NCBI GenBank assembly: GCA_964417875.1
Contig: CAYQJU010000006.1
Coordinates: forward strand, 1-64,000
Length of the DNA: 64,000 bases
Direction of reading: 5' to 3'
Source of the DNA: ZC4RG30 sp964417875
Lineage (GTDB): Bacteria; Pseudomonadota; Gammaproteobacteria; Steroidobacterales; Steroidobacteraceae
The position numbers were made by a program, and so were the translations under genes. The notes beneath the pieces were generated by a model, which did no database searches, was not told the origin of the DNA, and saw only the letters and a program-made list of their open reading frames with translations. Shown here piece after piece: positions 26,966 to 37,575 of the stretch (within the stretch, counting starts at the first letter, position 1; each line of letters opens with the position of its first letter).

Positions 26966-27679
26966 TCAGGATGCGGGCGCCAGATGGGCAATGTAGTTCA
27001 CGGAGACATCGCGGTCGAGGCTGCAGCGATCGCGGAAGGGATCGTAGTGCAGGCCGGTGGTGTCGACGAGTGCCAGCCCTGCGATGCGGCCCCAGGCGGC
27101 AAGCTCTGAAGGGCGGATGAAGCGTTCGTATTCATGCGTGCCGCGCGGCAGCAGGCGCAGCACGTATTCGGCGCCGACGATGGCCAGCATGAAGGCGCGC
27201 AAGTTGCGGTTCAGCGTCGAGACGAACACCGCGCCGCCGGGGCGCGTGAGGCGGGCGAGTACATCGAGGAAGGCGCCGGGCTCGGCCACATGCTCGAGCA
27301 TCTCCATGCAGCAGACCACATCGAAGGCATGCGGCTGCTGCAGGGCCAGTTCGGCGGCATCCTGCACGCGGTAGTCGATGGCAAGGCCGGCCTCGGCGGC
27401 ATGCAGCCGCGCGGTCTCGATCATCGCCGGCGCCATGTCGATGGCGGTGACGATGGCGCCGCGACGGGCCAGCGCCTCGGCCAGCAGGCCGCCGCCGCAG
27501 CCCACATCGAGCACGCGGGCGCCCTCGAGGCCGGCGCGCGAGGCGACATAGTCGGCACGCACGGGATTGAGCCGGTGCAATGGCCTGAACTCGCCCTCGC
27601 TGTCCCAGAAGCGATGTGCGAGGGCCTCGAACTTGGCGATTTCCGCCGGATCGGCGCTGCTTTCCAGACCTTGGCTCAC
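26966..27679 (-). CDS. ubiG: Ubiquinone biosynthesis O-methyltransferase UbiG
   Basis: 237 residues. SAM-dependent O-methyltransferase acting twice in ubiquinone synthesis. Signatures: EIAKFEALAHRFWDSEGEF, LNPVRADYV, the SAM motif VLDVGCGGGLLAE, CMEMLEHV and the C-terminal ISVNYI-like DVSVNYIAHL. It starts with GTG at 27679. TATACT on the same strand (27692-27687) ends 7 nt before the GTG and no ribosome binding site is seen, so this mRNA may also be leaderless. It is divergent from gyrA and first gene of the ubiG-mupP-yciK operon. Confidence 0.94.
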   Translation of the reverse strand: MSQGLESSADPAEIAKFEALAHRFWDSEGEFRPLHRLNPVRADYVASRAGLEGARVLDVGCGGGLLAEALARRGAIVTAIDMAPAMIETARLHAAEAGLAIDYRVQDAAELALQQPHAFDVVCCMEMLEHVAEPGAFLDVLARLTRPGGAVFVSTLNRNLRAFMLAIVGAEYVLRLLPRGTHEYERFIRPSELAAWGRIAGLALVDTTGLHYDPFRDRCSLDRDVSVNYIAHLAPAS

Positions 27680-27686
27680 GGCGGCG

Positions 27687-27743
27687 AGTATAGCGCCTGA
27701 AGGTCATGCCGGGCACCGGAAAGGGCATCCTGCATGGTAGAAT
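27687..27743. promoter_or_regulatory. Divergent promoters of ubiG and gyrA
   Basis: In the 113-bp gap, TATACT on the - strand (27692-27687) serves ubiG. TAGAAT on the + strand (27738-27743) is the likely -10 of gyrA, 49 nt before its ATG. No convincing -35 box is seen for either. A GC-rich segment (GGGCCCCGGACGGGGC, about 27758-27773) in the gyrA leader could form a small hairpin. Confidence 0.5.
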
Positions 27744-27792
27744 CAATCGTTTGCGACGGGCCCCGGACGGGGCGTTTGGAAAGCCTGGCCGA

Positions 27793-30438
<2,646 letters not shown>

Positions 30439-30444
30439 TCAGCG

Positions 30445-30465
30445 CGGGCTGGCCAGTTCAGCCCG
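30445..30465. terminator. Hairpin after gyrA
   Basis: Perfect 7-bp inverted repeat, CGGGCTG (30445-30451) and CAGCCCG (30459-30465), with a 7-base loop, 6 nt after the gyrA stop and ahead of the convergent piuC end. No T-tract, so terminator function is inferred from position only. Confidence 0.35.
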
Positions 30466-30522
30466 TCCGGTATTGGCCGTGCCGTGCACGGGCACAGCGC
30501 ATCGCTCCGGCGTGTCCTGACC

Positions 30523-31203
30523 TCAGGTGTCGGCCCACATGCGCAGCAGGTTGTGATAAACGCCGGTGAGCTGCAGTGTCGATGGATGATCCGGTGACTG
30601 CTGCGCCAACCGCTGGATCGCCGTATCCATGTCGAACAGCAGGGCCCGCTGCGCATCCTCGCGCACCATGCTCTGTACCCAGAAGAACGAGGCGATCCGC
30701 GCGCCGCGCGTGACCGGATTCACCCGATGCAGGCTGCTGGCCGGATAAAGCACCATGTGCCCGGGCGCAAGCTTCACGGCATGCGCGCCATAGGTGTCCT
30801 CGACCAGCAGCTCGCCGCCGTCGTATTCAGAAGGCTCGGCAAGGAACAGCGTGGCCGACAGGTCGGTGCGCACCCGGTGCGGCGTGCCGCGGATCATCCG
30901 TACCGCGTTGTCCACGTGCAGGCCGAATGACTGGCCACCCGCGTAGCGATTGAACAGCGGCGGGAACACCTTCAGCGGCAGCGCCGCGGACACGAAGCGC
31001 GGATTGCGCTCCAGCGCGGCCAGGATCATCTCGCCCAGCCGGCGCGCGGCCGGTGAATCCTCGGCCAGCTGCTGGTTGTCCTTGGCACGCGCGGACTGGT
31101 GGCCGGCCGTGACGCGGCCGTCCACCCATTCGGCCGCATCGAGCAGGCCGCGCGCCTCGCGCAGCTGCGCATCCTGCAGCACGCCTGGAATGGTGATGAT
31201 CAC
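30523..31203 (-). CDS. piuC: PKHD-type Fe(II)/2-oxoglutarate hydroxylase PiuC (YbiX)
   Basis: 226 residues from a GTG at 31203, against 225 in E. coli YbiX, and the sequence starts IITIPGVL as in the family. Iron ligands are His96 and Asp98 (FGLHVDNA) and His159 (SSLHRVNP). The Arg that binds 2-oxoglutarate is in the GARIAS segment. It lies next to the siderophore receptor on the same strand, the known piuA-piuC / fiu-ybiX pairing, and probably modifies an iron-uptake component or siderophore. An ATG at 31254 would add 17 residues, but it lies inside a perfect hairpin, so the GTG is preferred. Confidence 0.9.
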   Translation of the reverse strand: MIITIPGVLQDAQLREARGLLDAAEWVDGRVTAGHQSARAKDNQQLAEDSPAARRLGEMILAALERNPRFVSAALPLKVFPPLFNRYAGGQSFGLHVDNAVRMIRGTPHRVRTDLSATLFLAEPSEYDGGELLVEDTYGAHAVKLAPGHMVLYPASSLHRVNPVTRGARIASFFWVQSMVREDAQRALLFDMDTAIQRLAQQSPDHPSTLQLTGVYHNLLRMWADT

Positions 31204-31238
31204 GGCTTGCTTCGCATGTGGCCTGTTCCCGAAGGAGG

Positions 31239-31266
31239 CGCCCGCCGCCAGCATGGGCGGCGGGCG
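31239..31266. terminator. Perfect 11-bp hairpin between siderophore receptor and piuC
   Basis: Arms CGCCCGCCGCC (31239-31249) and GGCGGCGGGCG (31256-31266) with a 6-base loop, 9 nt after the receptor stop codon (reading the - strand). It is GC-only and has no following T-run. It may attenuate read-through from the receptor gene into piuC or protect the receptor mRNA 3' end. Confidence 0.5.
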
Positions 31267-31275
31267 TCGCCTGCA

Positions 31276-33588
31276 TCAGAAGCGCAGGTTAGCCGAAAGC
31301 ACGAATGATCGCGCCTCGCCCGGCGTCGCCCACGCCAGCCGCTGCGTGCGCAGCCGCGTCAGGTACTGCTTGTCGAACAGGTTGTTGACGTTGAGCTGCA
31401 GGTCCAGCCGTGGATTCACGCTGTAGCTGGCCATCGCGCGATGCACCACGTAGCCGCCCACGGTGGGCAGCGGTCCATCCGGATTCGAGGCCGAGTGCTG
31501 CTGCAGGTACACCTGTCCCTGCCAGGTGAGGCCGTAACCGAGCTGGATTCCATGTGCCAGGTCATAGGTGGTCCACAGGCTCGCCGCGTGCTTCGGCGTA
31601 TTGGTCAGTGCATCTCCACGCGTGTAATCCTCGCCGGCTTCTGACAGGAAGTCCGATGCGCCCTGCAGCACCTGGCTGTCGAGGAAGGTGTAGTTCGCGA
31701 ACAGGCTCCAGTTCGGCAGGATGCGTCCGGCCACGCCGAGCACCAGCGAGTCGACGCGCGCGCTGCCGTCCAGCACTTCCATGCCCGATGGATTGTCAGG
31801 ATTGCCCGGATCATTGACGCGATAGTTGGTGCGCTCGTTGCGCGCCACCGCGGCGGTCAGCGACAGGCGGCCATCCAGCGCATCCCACTTGGCGCCGAGT
31901 TCGATGATCCTGGCTTCCTCCGGATCCACATTGCAGTTGTCCGCGGCACAGCTGCCGTTGACGGTGGCCACCGACGGCGTCTGCGAGTTGCCATAGGCCA
32001 GGTAGAGGCTGGCCAGCGGCATCGGCTTGAACACCAGGCCGGCGCGATACGACAACAGTGATTCCCGGTTCGAGGCGGGCAGCAGCGGCTCGGGTGGCTC
32101 GCCGCTGGCCGGCGTCGGGAAGTTCACCTGGTGGAAGTCCGCCTCGTTGCGCTCCAGCCGCAGGCCACCATTGAACGACCAGCGGTCGGAGAACTGGATG
32201 TTGTCGAACAGGTAGAGCGCGCGGTTGTCCAGTTCGCCGTTCAGCGTCTGCGAGACGATGAAGTTGACCGGCCCGGTGTAGGGCACCGCCGAGGGATCGG
32301 CAATGGTGGTCCGGGCCAGCGCCGGATTCGGCGTGGCGCCGTCCGGATTGCGCTGCGAGTTGCCCGAGCGGCGGAAGTACGATTCGTTCGACAGCGCGAG
32401 GCCGAACACCAGCGTGTGCTGCAGCCTGCCGGTGTTGAAGTTCGAGGTCAGGTCCGCCTGCGTGGTGAGCAGCTGGTTGCGCGTGTCGCGCGTGGTGCCG
32501 CGCGGACCGCTTGGCTGGTATTCACCGGGCAGCAGCTGCGTCTGGCCGTTCGGGGTGGGGCAGGTGGCGGTGAGGTTGCTGCTCATCAGCCCGGTGCCAT
32601 CGGCCAGGCAGTAGGCGCCCTGTGGCGGATTCACCCGCAGGAACTGGTCGGTCTGCTGCCAGCGGGTCTGGCTGCGCAGCGACACGGCCTCACTGGCGAA
32701 GTGCTCGAGTGTCAGCGTCACCGCGTCGGTCTCGTTCACCTGGCGATCGACATTCGCATAGCCGAAGTAGCTCTCGCGGCTGGCGCCGGGCAGGATGCGG
32801 CCCTCCCAGGTGGGCACGCCATACTGCGGCGTGTTGCGATCGTACTGGTGCAGGTATGACAGCGACGCGGTGGTCGCCGTGCCCAGCCCGAAGGCCACCG
32901 AAGGCGCCACGCCCCAGCGTTCGTTCTCTTCGACCTCGCGGTCCGGCACGTCGTTGCGATGGGCCATCACGTTCAGGCGCACCGCGGCGCTGTCGCCGAA
33001 CTGGTGATTGAAGTCGCCGGCTACCCGACCGTAGCGGTCGGTGCCCGCGCCCAGCGTCACCGCATCGAAGTCGCCGAGGCGCGCCACCTTGCTGACCAGG
33101 TTGATGGTGCCGCCCACCGAGCCTGCGCCCGAATACACCGAGTTGGCGCCACTGGTCACCTCGACCTGTTCGAGGTTGAAGGCATCCGAGCGGGTGTACT
33201 GCGCGCTGTCGCGAAAGCCGTCGACGGTGATGTCGTTGCTGCCGGTGAAGCCGCGCAGGTTGATGCTGTCGCCATAGCCGCCGCCACCTTCGCCAGCGCC
33301 GAAGGTGATGCCGGGCACGGTGGACAGGATGTCACGCAGCGACAGCATGTTCTGTTCGGCAATCGTCTCCTGCGTGACCACCGTGATCGTCTGCGGCGTG
33401 TCGAGCAGCGGGGCGGTGTGCCTGGGCGACGAGGCGCGCTCGACGCGCGTGCCGTCTTCTTCTTCGGTGACGGTCACAGTGCCCAGCTGCGGCGCGGATT
33501 GCGCGGCGGAAGCCTGGCTGGCCGCGGCACACAGCGCCGCGGCCACGGCAAGGGCGATGGGGGAGCGGGAGTCCGGAGTCTTGTTCAT
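31276..33588 (-). CDS. TonB-dependent siderophore receptor, Fiu/PiuA-like
   Basis: 770 residues. Signal peptide (AVAAALCAAASQASA), a plug domain (TPQTITVVTQETIAEQNMLSLRDIL in two segments, INLRGF, ITVDGFRDSAQYTRS, LEQVEVTSGANSVYSGAGSVGGTINLVSK broken at the turn) and a 22-strand barrel ending in the outer-membrane signature with terminal Phe (FVLSANLRF). The TonB box is near the mature N-terminus (GTVTVTEEE). With piuC downstream and tonB divergent it most likely takes up a catecholate-type ferric siderophore. AAGGA lies 9 nt before the ATG. A Fur-like palindrome precedes it. Confidence 0.92.
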   Translation of the reverse strand: MNKTPDSRSPIALAVAAALCAAASQASAAQSAPQLGTVTVTEEEDGTRVERASSPRHTAPLLDTPQTITVVTQETIAEQNMLSLRDILSTVPGITFGAGEGGGGYGDSINLRGFTGSNDITVDGFRDSAQYTRSDAFNLEQVEVTSGANSVYSGAGSVGGTINLVSKVARLGDFDAVTLGAGTDRYGRVAGDFNHQFGDSAAVRLNVMAHRNDVPDREVEENERWGVAPSVAFGLGTATTASLSYLHQYDRNTPQYGVPTWEGRILPGASRESYFGYANVDRQVNETDAVTLTLEHFASEAVSLRSQTRWQQTDQFLRVNPPQGAYCLADGTGLMSSNLTATCPTPNGQTQLLPGEYQPSGPRGTTRDTRNQLLTTQADLTSNFNTGRLQHTLVFGLALSNESYFRRSGNSQRNPDGATPNPALARTTIADPSAVPYTGPVNFIVSQTLNGELDNRALYLFDNIQFSDRWSFNGGLRLERNEADFHQVNFPTPASGEPPEPLLPASNRESLLSYRAGLVFKPMPLASLYLAYGNSQTPSVATVNGSCAADNCNVDPEEARIIELGAKWDALDGRLSLTAAVARNERTNYRVNDPGNPDNPSGMEVLDGSARVDSLVLGVAGRILPNWSLFANYTFLDSQVLQGASDFLSEAGEDYTRGDALTNTPKHAASLWTTYDLAHGIQLGYGLTWQGQVYLQQHSASNPDGPLPTVGGYVVHRAMASYSVNPRLDLQLNVNNLFDKQYLTRLRTQRLAWATPGEARSFVLSANLRF

Positions 33589-33640
33589 GGGGAGGGTCCT
33601 TCCCTGGGAGTGGAACGCCGCGATCCTAGGGCACGAAAGT

Positions 33641-33694
33641 CTGTAAACGCAAACAATTCTTGTTTACAGATCGAAACGAGACTTGTTTTAATAT
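33641..33694. promoter_or_regulatory. Nested palindrome (Fur-like box) and tonB promoter
   Basis: Between the divergent receptor and tonB genes: an outer palindrome with arms CTGTAAAC (33641-33648) and GTTTACAG (33662-33669), and inside it AAACAA (33651-33656), TTC, TTGTTT (33660-33665). The 19-bp core from 33649 to 33667 has the AT-rich 7-1-7 or 9-1-9 layout of Fur boxes. TTTACA (33663-33668) and TTTAAT (33687-33692) with an 18-bp spacer form a promoter for tonB overlapping the box. Iron repression of both genes is inferred. Confidence 0.5.
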
Positions 33695-33700
33695 CCAGCC

Positions 33701-34348
33701 ATGGGACTGCGTCAATCAGCCCGCCCGCTCCTGCGCGAGGCCAGCCGCCGCGGCACGGTGTTCGCGGCCATCGTGGGCCTGCATGCCGCCGCCGTGGCCG
33801 GCCTGCTGAACATGAACATCCGGCCGCCCACGCTCGTGACCACCGACCCCATCCAGGCCGTGCTGCTGCACGCCGAGCTGCCCGAGCAGCCGCGGCCGCA
33901 GATCGAGCCGCAGTTCGCACTGCCCGCCATCGAGGTACCGCCGGTGCTGATCCACGTGCAGCAGGCACCGCCGCCCACCGCGATCCGCGTCGCCACGCAT
34001 CGCCCGCCGCAGACCGCAGTGGTCGCCACCATCCCGGCCGTCGTCGATGCGGACGTCCCCGTCGAAGTGGAGTCGGTGGACTACCTGCAGCGCGTGGAGC
34101 CGCGTTACCCGCCGATGGCGCGGCGTGCGCATGCGCAGGGCACCGTGTTCCTGCGCGTGATCATCGGCACCGACGGGCGCCCGCGCGAGGTGCGCGTGGA
34201 GCGCAGCAGCGGCCATGAGCTGCTCGATGTGGCCGCCCGCAACGCGGTGGAGAAGTGGCTGTTCCGCCCATATCGCGAGAACGGCATCGCGCGCGCGGCC
34301 AGCGTCATCGTGCCGATCGAGTTCGCGATCACCCGCCGCAGCGGATGA
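33701..34348 (+). CDS. tonB: TonB family energy transducer
   Basis: 215 residues. One N-terminal membrane helix (FAAIVGLHAAAVAGLLNM), a proline-rich periplasmic linker (PEQPRPQIEPQF, APPPTA) and the TonB C-terminal domain with VEPRYPPMARRAHAQGTVFLRV (two strands), SSGHELLDVAARNAVEKWLFRPYR. It delivers proton-motive energy to outer-membrane receptors and is placed to serve the divergent siderophore receptor. No exbB/exbD follows. No ribosome binding site is visible and the -10 region ends 6-8 nt upstream of the ATG, so the transcript may be leaderless. Confidence 0.9.
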   Translation: MGLRQSARPLLREASRRGTVFAAIVGLHAAAVAGLLNMNIRPPTLVTTDPIQAVLLHAELPEQPRPQIEPQFALPAIEVPPVLIHVQQAPPPTAIRVATHRPPQTAVVATIPAVVDADVPVEVESVDYLQRVEPRYPPMARRAHAQGTVFLRVIIGTDGRPREVRVERSSGHELLDVAARNAVEKWLFRPYRENGIARAASVIVPIEFAITRRSG

Positions 34349-34432
34349 AGCGGCAGCCGGCGCATAAGTCCATGCGCGAACCGCGGCGGGGTGCTGCTGC
34401 TAGAATGGCCGCCCGATTTCGCAGGGAACATC

Positions 34433-35515
34433 GTGCGCGTCTTCAACTTCTCGGCCGGTCCGGCCATGTTGCCCTCCGCGGTGCTCGAACAGGTTCGCGA
34501 CGACCTGCCCGACTGGCAGGGCAGCGGCATGTCGGTGATCGAGGTCAGCCATCGCGGCAAGGCGTTCATCCGCGTCGCCGAGGAGGCCGAGGCCGACCTG
34601 CGCGAACTGCTGGCGGTGCCTGCCGGATACAAGGTGCTGTTCCTGCAGGGCGGCGGCACCGGACAGTTCGCGGCCATCCCGATGAACCTGGCCACCTGGG
34701 CCTCCACCGTCGACTACGTGAACACCGGTTCCTGGTCGAAGAAGGCACTGGAGGAAGCCCGCACCTTCTGTGGCCGCGTCAATGTGGTCGCCGATGCGCG
34801 CGACAGCCGCTACACGCATGTGCCCGCGCAGCAGCACTGGCAATGCTCGCCCGATGCGGCCTACCTGCACTACACGCCCAACGAGACCATCGGCGGCGTG
34901 GAATTCCCGTTCGTGCCCGCGACCGGCGATGTGCCGCTGGTGGCCGACTTCTCCTCGACGCTGCTGTCGCGGCCGCTCGATGTTTCCCGCTTCGGCCTGA
35001 TCTATGCGGGCGCGCAGAAGAACATCGGCCCGGCAGGGCTGTGCATCGTGCTGGTGCGCGAAGACCTCATCGGGCGTGCGCGTGCTGCCACGCCTGCCAT
35101 CTGGAACTATTCGAAGATGGCGGCGGATGCCTCGATGTCGAATACGCCGCCGACCTTCGCCTGGTATGTGGCGGGGCTGGTGTTCCGCTGGCTCAAGCAG
35201 CTTGGCGGGCTGCAGGCAATGGGCGAGCGCAATCGCGCCAAGGCGGCGAAGCTCTATGCCGCCATCGATGCCTCGCCGTTCTATTCAAATCCGGTCGAGC
35301 CGGCCTGCCGTTCGTGGATGAACGTGCCGTTCACGCTGGCCAGGCCAGAGCTGGACAAGACCTTCCTGGCCGAGGCGGATGCCGCCGGCCTGAAGAACCT
35401 CGGCGGCCATCGCTCGGTGGGCGGCATGCGTGCCAGCCTCTACAACGCGATGCCGCCCGAGGGCGTCGATGCGCTGGTCGATTTCATGCAGGAGTTCGAG
35501 CGTCGCCATGGCTGA
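34433..35515 (+). CDS. serC: Phosphoserine aminotransferase
   Basis: 360 residues, the standard SerC length. PLP enzyme converting 3-phosphohydroxypyruvate to phosphoserine, also used in pyridoxal phosphate synthesis. VFNFSAGPAMLP at the N-terminus, FLQGGGTGQFAAIP, and the PLP lysine in YAGAQKNIGPAG. Start: GTG 34433 after AGGGA at 7 nt, giving VRVFNFSAGP; an upstream ATG at 34391 lies before the usual N-terminus. TAGAAT at 34401-34406 is a plausible -10 box. It begins the operon that runs at least to cmk. Confidence 0.95.
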   Translation: MRVFNFSAGPAMLPSAVLEQVRDDLPDWQGSGMSVIEVSHRGKAFIRVAEEAEADLRELLAVPAGYKVLFLQGGGTGQFAAIPMNLATWASTVDYVNTGSWSKKALEEARTFCGRVNVVADARDSRYTHVPAQQHWQCSPDAAYLHYTPNETIGGVEFPFVPATGDVPLVADFSSTLLSRPLDVSRFGLIYAGAQKNIGPAGLCIVLVREDLIGRARAATPAIWNYSKMAADASMSNTPPTFAWYVAGLVFRWLKQLGGLQAMGERNRAKAAKLYAAIDASPFYSNPVEPACRSWMNVPFTLARPELDKTFLAEADAAGLKNLGGHRSVGGMRASLYNAMPPEGVDALVDFMQEFERRHG

Positions 35516-36689
35516 GACATTTCGCGTCCTGACGTTGAACAACATCAGCGCGCGGGGCCTCGAGCGCCTGCCGCGTGAGCATTACGAGGTGGCCTCGGGC
35601 ATCGAGCGGCCCGACGCCATCCTGGTGCGCTCCGCCGACATGCACGTGCTTCCGATTCCCGACACGGTACGTGCCGTGGCACGTGCCGGCGCCGGCACCA
35701 ACAACATACCGGTGGCCGCGCTGAGCGCGCGCGGCATCCCGGTGTTCAATGCGCCCGGTGCCAATGCCAACGCGGTCAAGGAGCTGGTGATCGCCAGCCT
35801 GTTCCTGGCGGCGCGCAACATCGGTCCGGCATGGCTGTTCGCGCGCGCCCAGAGCGGCGATGACGCCGCCATCGATGCCGCGGTCGAGAAGGGCAAGAAG
35901 AACTTCGTCGGCTTCGAGCTGCCGGGCCGCACGCTGGGCGTGGTGGGGCTGGGCGCCATCGGTGTCGAGGTGGCCAATGTGGCGCTGGCACTGGGCATGA
36001 AGGTGCTGGGCCACGACCCGCAGATCACGGTGCGGCGCGCATGGGAGCTTTCCTCCAGCGTGCAGCAGGCGGTGTCGCTGGATGACCTGTTCGCGCGCAG
36101 CGACGTGGTCTCGGTGCATGTGCCGCTGAACGATGCCACACGCGGCCTGGTCAATGCCGCGCGTATCGCGCTGATGCGTCCGGGCGGCGTGGTGCTGAAC
36201 TTCGCGCGCGGCGGCATCGTCGACACGCAGGCCGTCATTGCCGCGCTCGATGCCGGTCACCTGCATGGCTATGTCTGCGACTTCCCGAGCAATGCGCTGA
36301 AGGATCACCCGAAGGTGATCACGCTGCCGCACCTGGGCGCATCCACCGCCGAGGCCGAGGAGAACTGCGCGGTGATGGCAGCGGAGCAGCTGCGCGACTT
36401 CCTCGAGAACGGCAATGTGCGCAACTCGGTGAATTTTCCCGAGGCAGTGATGCCGCGCGCGCCGGGTACCACGCGGCTGGTGATCGCCAACAGCAACGTG
36501 CCCAACATGGTGGGCCAGATCTCCACCACGCTGGCCGCCGCGCAGGTCAACATTGCCGACCTGCTGAACAAGTCGCGCGGCGAATACGCCTACACGCTCA
36601 TCGATGCCGATGACGTCATCGATGCGACGACCTTCGACGCATTGCGCGGCATCGAGGGCGTACTCACCGCGCGCCTGATCCCGGGCTGA
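35508..36689 (+). CDS. serA: D-3-phosphoglycerate dehydrogenase (short form with ACT domain)
   Basis: 393 residues. First enzyme of serine synthesis. Substrate-binding RAGAGTNNIP, Rossmann motif GVVGLGAIGVEVAN, catalytic Arg in NFARGGIVD and His in LPHLGAS, and a C-terminal ACT domain (NVPNMVGQISTTLAAAQVNI) that may bind serine. The catalytic Glu found in DVFPTEP of E. coli SerA appears to be Asn here (CDFPSNAL); this short subfamily commonly has a CDFP/TDFP motif. The start overlaps serC by 8 nt. A serA gene between serC and pheA is absent from the common gammaproteobacterial order. Confidence 0.9.
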   Translation: MAETFRVLTLNNISARGLERLPREHYEVASGIERPDAILVRSADMHVLPIPDTVRAVARAGAGTNNIPVAALSARGIPVFNAPGANANAVKELVIASLFLAARNIGPAWLFARAQSGDDAAIDAAVEKGKKNFVGFELPGRTLGVVGLGAIGVEVANVALALGMKVLGHDPQITVRRAWELSSSVQQAVSLDDLFARSDVVSVHVPLNDATRGLVNAARIALMRPGGVVLNFARGGIVDTQAVIAALDAGHLHGYVCDFPSNALKDHPKVITLPHLGASTAEAEENCAVMAAEQLRDFLENGNVRNSVNFPEAVMPRAPGTTRLVIANSNVPNMVGQISTTLAAAQVNIADLLNKSRGEYAYTLIDADDVIDATTFDALRGIEGVLTARLIPG

Positions 36690-36693
36690 CGCA

Positions 36694-37575
36694 GTGGCCA
36701 CGCGCAAGGCTGCTCCACGGCGCGCAGGGCCGGGCCGAGGCGCCCCGTCGGCCGGCCAGCGCCGCGTCGCCTATCTGGGTCCCGAGGGAACCTACAGCCA
36801 CTCGGCCGTGCAGGCGCGCTTCGGCGATGCCGTCGAAGGCCTGCCGCTGCCCACCATCGAGGATGTCTTCCAGGCCGTGCAGGATGGGCGCGCCGACACC
36901 GGCGTGGTGCCGGTGGAGAATTCCTCGGAAGGCGCGGTCAACATCACGCTCGACCGGCTGATGGGCAAGAGCCCGCCCATCTGCGGCGAGATCGAACTGG
37001 CCGTGCACCACTACCTGATGGGCCGGATGAGAAAGCTGTCCGCGGTGCGGCGCGTCTGCGCGCATCCGCAGGCGCTGGCGCAGTGCCGCCGCTGGCTCGA
37101 GCGCAACCTGCCCGATGCCGTACGCCTGCCGGTGAGCAGCAATGCCGAGGGTGCAAGGCGGGCGCGCGAGGAGAAGGGCACCGCGGCAATCGCCGGCGCA
37201 GTCGCCGCCGGGGTCTATGGCCTGGGACTGCTGGCCGAGAACATCGAGGACCACAGCCACAACACCACGCGCTTCCTGGTGCTGGGACGCCGGCGTCCCT
37301 CGCCCACTGGTGCCGACAAGACCAGCATCCTGGTTTCCGGCCGCAAGGATGAGGCCGGTTCGCTGTTCCGCCTGCTCGAGCCACTGGCCGCCCACCGCAT
37401 CAACATGACGCGCATCGAGTCGCGGCCCTCGCGCCGGCGCAAATGGGAATATGTGTTCTTCATCGACCTGGAAGGCCATGCCAGGGATCCGGTGCTGGCG
37501 CGCGCACTGGCTGCGTTGCAGAAGCGCAGTTCGCTGTATCGCGTGCTGGGTTCCTATCCGAGGGCTGCGCTGTGA
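36694..37575 (+). CDS. pheA: Prephenate dehydratase, monofunctional
   Basis: 293 residues from GTG 36694. It converts prephenate to phenylpyruvate. The dehydratase domain starts at VAYLGPEGTYSHSA (about residue 25) with VPVENSSEGAV and the catalytic NTTRFLVLG. An ACT domain follows with RIESRPSRRRKWEYVFFID (phenylalanine feedback site ESRP). Most gammaproteobacterial PheA proteins carry an N-terminal chorismate mutase; here only a 24-residue basic tail precedes the dehydratase. The mutase must be encoded elsewhere. It is 4 nt after serA and overlaps hisC by 4 nt. Confidence 0.93.
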   Translation: MATRKAAPRRAGPGRGAPSAGQRRVAYLGPEGTYSHSAVQARFGDAVEGLPLPTIEDVFQAVQDGRADTGVVPVENSSEGAVNITLDRLMGKSPPICGEIELAVHHYLMGRMRKLSAVRRVCAHPQALAQCRRWLERNLPDAVRLPVSSNAEGARRAREEKGTAAIAGAVAAGVYGLGLLAENIEDHSHNTTRFLVLGRRRPSPTGADKTSILVSGRKDEAGSLFRLLEPLAAHRINMTRIESRPSRRRKWEYVFFIDLEGHARDPVLARALAALQKRSSLYRVLGSYPRAAL

